Origin: an uncultured Campylobacter sp.
GTDB lineage: Bacteria; Campylobacterota; Campylobacteria; Campylobacterales; Campylobacteraceae
Assembly: GCF_938017705.1 (NCBI RefSeq)
Contig: NZ_CALIIS010000090.1
Location: forward strand, 1-19,335
Direction of reading: 5' to 3'
Length of the DNA stretch: 19,335 nucleotides
How positions within the stretch are numbered: position 1 is the first letter of the stretch; each line of letters opens with the position of its first letter. The position numbers and the translations under genes were made by a program. The notes under the pieces were generated by a model. It was not told the origin of the DNA and did no database searches. It saw nothing but the letters and a program-made list of their open reading frames with translations. Positions 14,544 to 19,335 of the stretch are shown here, in pieces.

Positions 14544-14550
14544 AAAACTC

Positions 14551-15348
14551 ATGGTAACAATGAGAGATTTGCTAGAGTGCGGCGTTCATTTCGGACACCA
14601 AACACGCAGATGGAATCCGAAGATGAAAAAATTCATTTTCGGCGAGCGCAAAGGTATCTACATCATAGATCTACAAAAAACTATCCGCTACTTCCGCTAC
14701 ACTTATAATATCGTGCGCGACGCGGCTGCCGAGGGCAAGACGATACTTTTCGTAGGTACCAAAAAACAAGCCGGCGCGACGCTAAAAGAGTATGCAGAAA
14801 AATGCGGCATGCCTTATGTAAGCCACAGATGGCTAGGCGGCATGCTGACGAATTTTTCCACTATCAAGCAATCGATCCGCAAGCTCGAAGTAATCGAGAC
14901 TATGGAAGAGGACGGCTCGATAAATTTACTAACCAAAAAAGAGGCGCTAATGCTTCGCCGAAAAAAAGAGAAGCTCGAGCTTTATCTAGGCGGCATTCGC
15001 AATATGAAGGGCCTTCCTGATATGATCTTCGTCATCGACGTAGTTAAAGAAAAGATCGCCGTAGCGGAAGCTAACCGCCTAAAAATGCCGGTTATCGCGC
15101 CTTTGGATACGAACTGCGATCCGGACGTAGTCGATTTCCCAATACCTGGTAACGACGATGCGATCCGCTCGGTTCAGCTTTTCTGCCAAGAGATGGCTGA
15201 GGCGATCAACGAAGGCAAGGCGCTTCGCGATCAAGATGCGAGCGAGGATGTCGAGCAGAGCGAAGCCGTCAGCGACGAGGAGAAAGAGGAAGTCGTAGCC
15301 GAGGCGATGAGCGAAGAGGATTTTGACGTAAGCGAGGACGAAGAGTAA
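14551..15348 (+). CDS. rpsB: 30S ribosomal protein S2
   Basis: Structural protein of the small ribosomal subunit, needed for S1 binding. Full S2 signature from the start: MRDLLECGVHFGHQTRRWNP, FIFGERKGIYIIDLQKT, ILFVGTKKQA, SHRWLGGMLTNF and the zone LPDMIFVIDVVKEKIAVAEA. PVIAPLDTNCDPDVVDFPIPGNDDAIRSVQLF lies near residues 185-216. The 265-residue length comes from a strongly acidic tail (residues ~228-265, nearly all Glu/Asp/Ser/Val/Ala), longer than in many bacteria. AAGGAG lies eight bases before ATG 14551; an alternative ATG three codons later is less well placed. The TAA overlaps the tsf start by one base. Confidence 0.98.
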   Translation: MVTMRDLLECGVHFGHQTRRWNPKMKKFIFGERKGIYIIDLQKTIRYFRYTYNIVRDAAAEGKTILFVGTKKQAGATLKEYAEKCGMPYVSHRWLGGMLTNFSTIKQSIRKLEVIETMEEDGSINLLTKKEALMLRRKKEKLELYLGGIRNMKGLPDMIFVIDVVKEKIAVAEANRLKMPVIAPLDTNCDPDVVDFPIPGNDDAIRSVQLFCQEMAEAINEGKALRDQDASEDVEQSEAVSDEEKEEVVAEAMSEEDFDVSEDEE

Positions 15349-16412
15349 TGGAAATCAGCGCGCAAATGGTAAAAGAGCTCCGCGAAAGCACCGGAGCGGG
15401 GATGATGGACTGCAAGAAGGCTTTAGTTGAAACAGACGGTGATATGGATAAAGCCGTCGATCTGCTTCGCGAAAAGGGCCTTGGAAAGGCTGCTAAAAAA
15501 GCCGACCGCCTAGCTAGCGAGGGCCTAGTGAGCGTCGAAGTGGGCGCGGATCACAAGATCGCCACCATAAGCGAGATAAATTCCGAAACCGACTTCGTAG
15601 CTAAAAATCAAAATTTTATAAATTTAGTTAAAAATACTACTCTACATATCCAAAGCAAGGGCATTAGCAGCATTGATGAGCTAAATTCCAGCATCATCGA
15701 CGGCGTTAAATTTGATGAGCATCTAAAGAGCCAGATCGCTACGATCGGCGAAAATTTAGTCGTTAGAAGATTTGAGACGATTAAGGCGGGCGTAAACGGC
15801 GTGGTAAACGGCTACCTGCATTCAAACGGCCGCGTAGGTGTAATCATCGCAGCAGCTTGCGACAGCGAGCGAACTGCGGAGGGTGCGAAGGAGCTTATAA
15901 AAAATCTCTGCATGCATGCAGCCGCGATGAAACCTCAGGTTATCAGCTATAAAGAGCTTGACCCTGATTTTATCGAGAAGGAATTTTTAGCTCTTAAAGG
16001 CGAGTTTGAGAAGGAAAACGAGGAGTTTGTGCGCTTAGGTAAGCCCCTTCATAAGATCCCACAGTTCGGCTCGCGCGCACATCTAACGGACGAAATTTTA
16101 GCCAAAGAGATCGAAGTTTTAAAAGATGAGCTTCGCAAGCAAAATAAACCTGAAAAAATTTGGGATAAAATTTTGCCGGGTCAGATCGATCGCTTCATCG
16201 CCGATAATACCCAGATCGATCAGCGCCTCACGCTGCTAGGGCAATTTTACGTAATGGACGATAAGAAAACCGTCGAGCAGGTTATCGAGGAAGAAGCTAA
16301 AAAACTAGGTGGCAAAATCGAGATCGTAAAATACGTCCGCTTCGAAGTGGGCGAAGGCCTAGAGAAAAAGAGCGAAGACTTCGCTGCCGAAGTAGCGGCT
16401 CAAATCGGCTAA
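15348..16412 (+). CDS. tsf: elongation factor Ts
   Basis: EF-Ts is the nucleotide exchange factor that recycles EF-Tu. The N-terminal UBA-like domain has MVKELRESTGAGMMDCKKAL (residues 7-26), and the key TDFVAKN that contacts EF-Tu is at 81-87. The core then reads through the GRVGVIIAAAC strand and the two-subdomain core to residue 354, a length typical for Epsilonproteobacteria, which have the extended form. Its ATG shares a base with the rpsB stop (TAATG at 15346-15350), so translation is coupled and the two proteins are made together. Confidence 0.98.
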   Translation: MEISAQMVKELRESTGAGMMDCKKALVETDGDMDKAVDLLREKGLGKAAKKADRLASEGLVSVEVGADHKIATISEINSETDFVAKNQNFINLVKNTTLHIQSKGISSIDELNSSIIDGVKFDEHLKSQIATIGENLVVRRFETIKAGVNGVVNGYLHSNGRVGVIIAAACDSERTAEGAKELIKNLCMHAAAMKPQVISYKELDPDFIEKEFLALKGEFEKENEEFVRLGKPLHKIPQFGSRAHLTDEILAKEIEVLKDELRKQNKPEKIWDKILPGQIDRFIADNTQIDQRLTLLGQFYVMDDKKTVEQVIEEEAKKLGGKIEIVKYVRFEVGEGLEKKSEDFAAEVAAQIG

Positions 16413-16414
16413 AT

Positions 16415-17056
16415 ATGGAACTTCTAAAGGGCGTAAATCTTACTCATGCGTATGATTATACGCTCTTTGAAAATGTAAGCTTAAGCGTTGGGGAGGGTGA
16501 GAGTATCGCCATTTTGGGCGTTAGCGGCTGCGGCAAATCGACCCTGCTTCATATTCTATGCACGCTTTTAAAACCGAACTCGGGCGAGGTAATCTATAAC
16601 GGGCGCAGTATTTACGAGCTAAGCTCCGATGAAAGACTTAAAATCCGCCGCAACGACTTTGGCATAATATTTCAATCTCACTACCTTTTTAAGGGCTTCT
16701 CCTCCGGCGAAAATATCGAACTCGCCGCCAAACTTACGAATAACGCGATAGATGATGGAATTTTAAAAAAGCTTCAGATCGAGCATACTCTAAAACAGGG
16801 CGTGGGCGAGCTTAGCGGCGGGCAGCAGCAGCGCGTGAGCATCGCTCGCATACTTTGTAAAAAGCCGCGCATAATCTTTGCCGACGAGCCTACTGGAAAT
16901 TTAGACAAGGATACCGCAAACGAGGTCATGAGCGTGATCTTTGATTACGTAAAATCCAGCCGTGGCGCGCTCGTGCTCGTGACCCACGATGAGAATTTAG
17001 CGCAAAAATGCTGCAAAGTTTATCGTCTAAATAACCGAAATTTAGCGCAAATATAA
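16415..17056 (+). CDS. ABC transporter ATP-binding protein, LolD/MacB type
   Basis: A 213-residue stand-alone ATPase subunit. Walker A GVSGCGKST (35-43), Q-loop Gln87 in IIFQSHYLF, signature LSGGQQQRVSIAR (133-145), Walker B IIFADEPTGNLD (153-164) and H-loop His191 are all intact. The FADEPTGNLD sequence and the Y(D)LF..FSSGENI segment place it in the LolD/MacB/FtsE group, which works with FtsX-like permeases on lipoprotein or envelope substrates. It starts two bases after the tsf stop, so it belongs to the rpsB-tsf operon, as the corresponding C. jejuni gene (Cj1180c) does. No permease partner is adjacent, so the substrate cannot be told from context. Confidence 0.92.
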   Translation: MELLKGVNLTHAYDYTLFENVSLSVGEGESIAILGVSGCGKSTLLHILCTLLKPNSGEVIYNGRSIYELSSDERLKIRRNDFGIIFQSHYLFKGFSSGENIELAAKLTNNAIDDGILKKLQIEHTLKQGVGELSGGQQQRVSIARILCKKPRIIFADEPTGNLDKDTANEVMSVIFDYVKSSRGALVLVTHDENLAQKCCKVYRLNNRNLAQI

Positions 17057-17079
17057 GCAATTAATAACCAAAAATATCT

Positions 17080-17085
17080 TACAAT
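17080..17085 (+). promoter_or_regulatory. -10 box upstream of the acidic protein
   Basis: TACAAT at 17080-17085 in the only gap (57 bp) of this gene run, 28 bases before ATG 17114; AAAAGG at 17102-17107 is the ribosome binding site. It suggests the acidic protein and gmk can be transcribed separately from rpsB-tsf. Confidence 0.45.
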
Positions 17086-17113
17086 AGCCCAAATTCTTTC
17101 TAAAAGGTCATAA

Positions 17114-19186
17114 ATGAAAATTCTACTTGACAATCACAATGAGCAGGTTGCAAGTGTCGTAAATATTTGCTGCGAGCGCATTGGTGCGGATCTGGTAGCA
17201 TATAGTGCAGACGAGAGTGAATATGATTTGACGATAAAAAATTATGAAGATGGCGATGATATTTCAAAATTTGATCTTAATAAGACGCTGTTTCTGACGC
17301 CTAAGAATGTCTCGGTGCCAGGAGCGCGATACACCCTTACCAAGCCTTTTTCGCCGCTTGAGCTCATCACGTTTATCAGCGAGTTTTCGGTTCAAAATAT
17401 GAGCGTGCAGGCGAAAGAAAAAATGGCGAAAGAATTTGCCGACGCAAGCTCCGTTATGAAAGAGATCGATGCGATTGATCAGGCAAATTCCGCTTCGGGT
17501 AGTAATTTTGAAGAGCTTGTGGATAGCTTTTATGACTCCGGCAAGGATATACCGCTTTCGCAGCTGGCAAACGATATAGCGCCCGAGATTGCAGATGATG
17601 TGCCGCTTTCGCAGTTGGTAGGCGATATGCCGCGCACGGACGAGATCGCAGATGATATTCCGCTCTCGCAGCTTGCAGATGAAGCAGCTCTTGCGGACAC
17701 CATCGCCGATGATACGCCGCTTAACGCCGTCGCAGAAAAGATTGCGGATAATATCGCAGATGATATGCCTCTAAACTTAGCTGCTAGCGATATCCCTGAG
17801 GATGTGCCGTTAAATAGTATCGGCACAAGCGAACCCGCCGAAAGTAATCATGCGCCTCAAGATGAAATTTCGCTCGCAAAGGATGACGCTCCGATAGCTT
17901 TAGCAGCGCTAGACGATGAAAATCCTAAGAATTTAAAAACAGATAAATCGCAGACAGAAGATGAAATTCTTGTCGCACAGGCAAGCGAAACTTTACCGCT
18001 TGCGCAGCAAGACGAGTCGCAAAGAGCTGGCAGCCCTAATGAAACTACTGTTGAAAAAAAAGCAGACGCTGCGCCTAATCTAGAGGAAGCGAAAGATCCT
18101 GCGGATGTTACGCTTAAACAGCATGAGTCAGACGGCTCATTTGCCTATAAAACAGATGAAAAAAAATCTGCTTCGCAAGTAGTGCAAGATGCAGCTGGCG
18201 CGTCTGTTAACAGTGGATTTGATATGGATTTTTCCAGGCTTTTCGATAGTGCCGGCATGCCCGTGGAGGAGTTTGGCGGATATGATAATTTCGCTGCGGC
18301 TGCGTTTGCTTCCGATGAAAAAGAGGATAAAAAATCTGCGCATGATAAAAATAAAACGGCTACGGATTTTCAAAAAACGCAAATTTCGTCTCAATACGAG
18401 GTCGCTTCAGATGCGCCGATTACGTTAGCGGGTGCGGGCGATATACCTCGTGAAAATCTCTATAACGCCGTTCCGTTTCAAATTATGGAATTTACTGGCG
18501 GACTTGCACAGAATACGCCTATGTCTGCTCATAATGAAGCATGGAATTCAATTGGCGCAAATTTCGTAGCTTCTGCAAATTCTAGCAATACCGGGACTAC
18601 AAATTCTACTCCTGCGCCAAATTTTTCGGAGCTAAACTTGCCGCACATATTAGATGCCTCAGATTTACCGAAGCAAAGCGAGCAAGCCAATAGCGTTGCC
18701 GGCGGGTTTGCGGACGGATTTTTGCGCGCTATGGAGGGCGATTTTGCAAACTCTTTTGCCGCAAACTCTGCGGATAGCGAGCAATTTAAGTCCGGTAAGC
18801 CCGCAAAGAGCGCCGCGCAGCAGATAAAATTTAATGCTTCAAAGCCTTCGGAGCGTACCGAATTTAAAGCGCATAAATTTGATGCGTCCGAGCAGGCAAA
18901 TGAGATGAAATTTGGCGCGCAATCTACGCCGAATGAGCTTGCCGCTTCGGCTGCGGCGGAGTTTGCCAGCCTTATGGCAAGCGAGTTGGAGCCCAGCGCC
19001 AAAAGCGAGCCGCTGCGTAATGAGCACGGTAAAAAACCGAGCGCCGAGGAGCTGAAAACCAAACTGCGCGATGATCTGGAAGCGGGCATCGCAAGTACGA
19101 TCGAGAGATTTGCGGGCAGTAAGGATGCTAAAGACGCGCTGAAAGACTTTAAGATCAATATCGACATATCGTTTGGAGATAGATAG
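17114..19186 (+). CDS. large highly acidic repeat protein with degenerate receiver-like N-terminus
   Basis: 690 residues; position next to gmk matches the 'highly acidic protein' of C. jejuni (Cj1178c), function unknown. Residues 1-~92 look like a degenerate response-regulator receiver: a MKILLDN first strand, alternating strands and helices, LFLTP near 59-63, and a TLTKPFSPLELITFI end (74-88) with the Lys-Pro-Phe of receiver domains, but no clear phospho-acceptor Asp. Residues 145-237 hold six or so copies of a D-x-P-L-S/N unit. Residues ~240-640 are low-complexity, rich in Ala, Ser, Asp, Glu, Lys, and probably disordered. The last ~45 residues (AEELKTKLRDDLEAGIASTI ... INIDISFGD) are helical and look conserved. 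No signal peptide or membrane segment, so cytoplasmic. Confidence 0.85.
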   Translation: MKILLDNHNEQVASVVNICCERIGADLVAYSADESEYDLTIKNYEDGDDISKFDLNKTLFLTPKNVSVPGARYTLTKPFSPLELITFISEFSVQNMSVQAKEKMAKEFADASSVMKEIDAIDQANSASGSNFEELVDSFYDSGKDIPLSQLANDIAPEIADDVPLSQLVGDMPRTDEIADDIPLSQLADEAALADTIADDTPLNAVAEKIADNIADDMPLNLAASDIPEDVPLNSIGTSEPAESNHAPQDEISLAKDDAPIALAALDDENPKNLKTDKSQTEDEILVAQASETLPLAQQDESQRAGSPNETTVEKKADAAPNLEEAKDPADVTLKQHESDGSFAYKTDEKKSASQVVQDAAGASVNSGFDMDFSRLFDSAGMPVEEFGGYDNFAAAAFASDEKEDKKSAHDKNKTATDFQKTQISSQYEVASDAPITLAGAGDIPRENLYNAVPFQIMEFTGGLAQNTPMSAHNEAWNSIGANFVASANSSNTGTTNSTPAPNFSELNLPHILDASDLPKQSEQANSVAGGFADGFLRAMEGDFANSFAANSADSEQFKSGKPAKSAAQQIKFNASKPSERTEFKAHKFDASEQANEMKFGAQSTPNELAASAAAEFASLMASELEPSAKSEPLRNEHGKKPSAEELKTKLRDDLEAGIASTIERFAGSKDAKDALKDFKINIDISFGDR
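17546..17824 (+). repeat. tandem D-x-P-L-[SN] peptide repeats in the acidic protein
   Basis: Codons 145-237 encode variants of (A)DDxPLSQLA..: DIPLSQLAND, DVPLSQLVGD, DIPLSQLADE, DTPLNAVAEK, DMPLNLAASD, DVPLNSIGTS. Spacing varies from 14 to about 20 residues and the DNA copies differ at many third positions, so they are old duplications under selection on the peptide. Confidence 0.75.
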
Positions 19187-19335
19187 TGAAAGGCAAAATT
19201 TTGCTTGTCTCCGGTCCTAGCGGTAGCGGCAAAAGTACGCTCATAAAGCGTCTTATCGCAGAATTTGGCGAGCAGATATACTTCTCGATACGTCTCCTTC
19301 TTGTCGAGCCACGGCCGGCGGTACATAAACGTATA
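19186..19335 (+). CDS. gmk: guanylate kinase, N-terminal part (window end)
   Basis: The gene begins at GTG 19186, which overlaps the TAG of the acidic gene by one base; GGAG at 19175-19178 is the ribosome binding site. Guanylate kinase phosphorylates GMP to GDP. Residues 1-34 fit well: MKGKILLVSGPSGSGKST with the P-loop GPSGSGKS, then LIKRLIAEF and IYFSI. After FSI the family expects S-S/T-T-T-R-x-P-R-x-G-E (GMP binding), but the window reads RLLLVEPRPAVHKRI instead, in an open frame to the last base. None of the three frames restores the motif. The last ~50 bases are therefore suspect (frameshift, rearrangement, or a contig-end artefact). Confidence 0.8.
   Translation, partial: MKGKILLVSGPSGSGKSTLIKRLIAEFGEQIYFSIRLLLVEPRPAVHKRI

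Noticed and set aside
18529..19326. 265-codon minus-strand frame opposite the acidic protein
   Set aside because: Ser/Ala/Leu/Phe-rich complement of a low-complexity gene; the plus-strand gene has promoter, ribosome binding site and synteny.
1..19335. CRISPR arrays, tRNA or rRNA genes, complete insertion sequences
   Set aside because: No regularly spaced repeats, cloverleaf-like segments, rRNA sequence or transposase genes were seen.

Overview
The window looks like chromosomal DNA of a Campylobacter from the higher-GC oral group, most likely Campylobacter gracilis or a close relative. Three things support this. The order rpsB - tsf - LolD-like ATPase - highly acidic protein - gmk is the Campylobacter order. 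The coding DNA is GC-rich for the genus but full of AAATTT/AAAATTTT words. The flagellar gene fliR, which in C. jejuni lies between the ATPase and the acidic protein, is absent here, as expected for a non-flagellated species. The species name is an inference from sequence reading only.

Layout. (1) 1-1207: an AT-rich, tightly packed three-gene module of unknown function. The first gene is cut by the window start, and its C-terminus resembles the TIGR04255 family. (2) 1208-2383: almost 1.2 kb without a convincing intact gene. It holds an aborted gene start, protein-like fragments interrupted by stops on the minus strand, a Fur-box-like palindrome and a strong inverted repeat. (3) 2384-3940 (minus): an intact phage terminase large subunit standing alone, probably a prophage remnant, followed by 355 bp of AT-rich non-coding DNA. 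(4) 4296-5753 (minus): bioB (biotin synthase) and a small Gln-rich lipoprotein. (5) 6088-10669 (plus): mnmG (tRNA modification), an unknown membrane protein, and a YojI/PvdE-type fused ABC exporter. (6) 10948-14271 (plus): cytochrome c553, riboflavin synthase with an unusual insertion, pgeF, and isoaspartyl dipeptidase. (7) 14430-19335 (plus): the translation cluster rpsB-tsf, with a structured leader, then the LolD-like ATPase, the large acidic repeat protein and the start of gmk. The gmk reading loses family resemblance in its last ~50 bases, which suggests a frameshift or an artefact at the window end.

From 4.3 kb onward the window is mostly housekeeping and conserved. The accessory part is 1-4.3 kb, and the three-gene module at its left edge is the best candidate for something undescribed. 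No tRNA, rRNA, CRISPR array or complete insertion sequence was seen.
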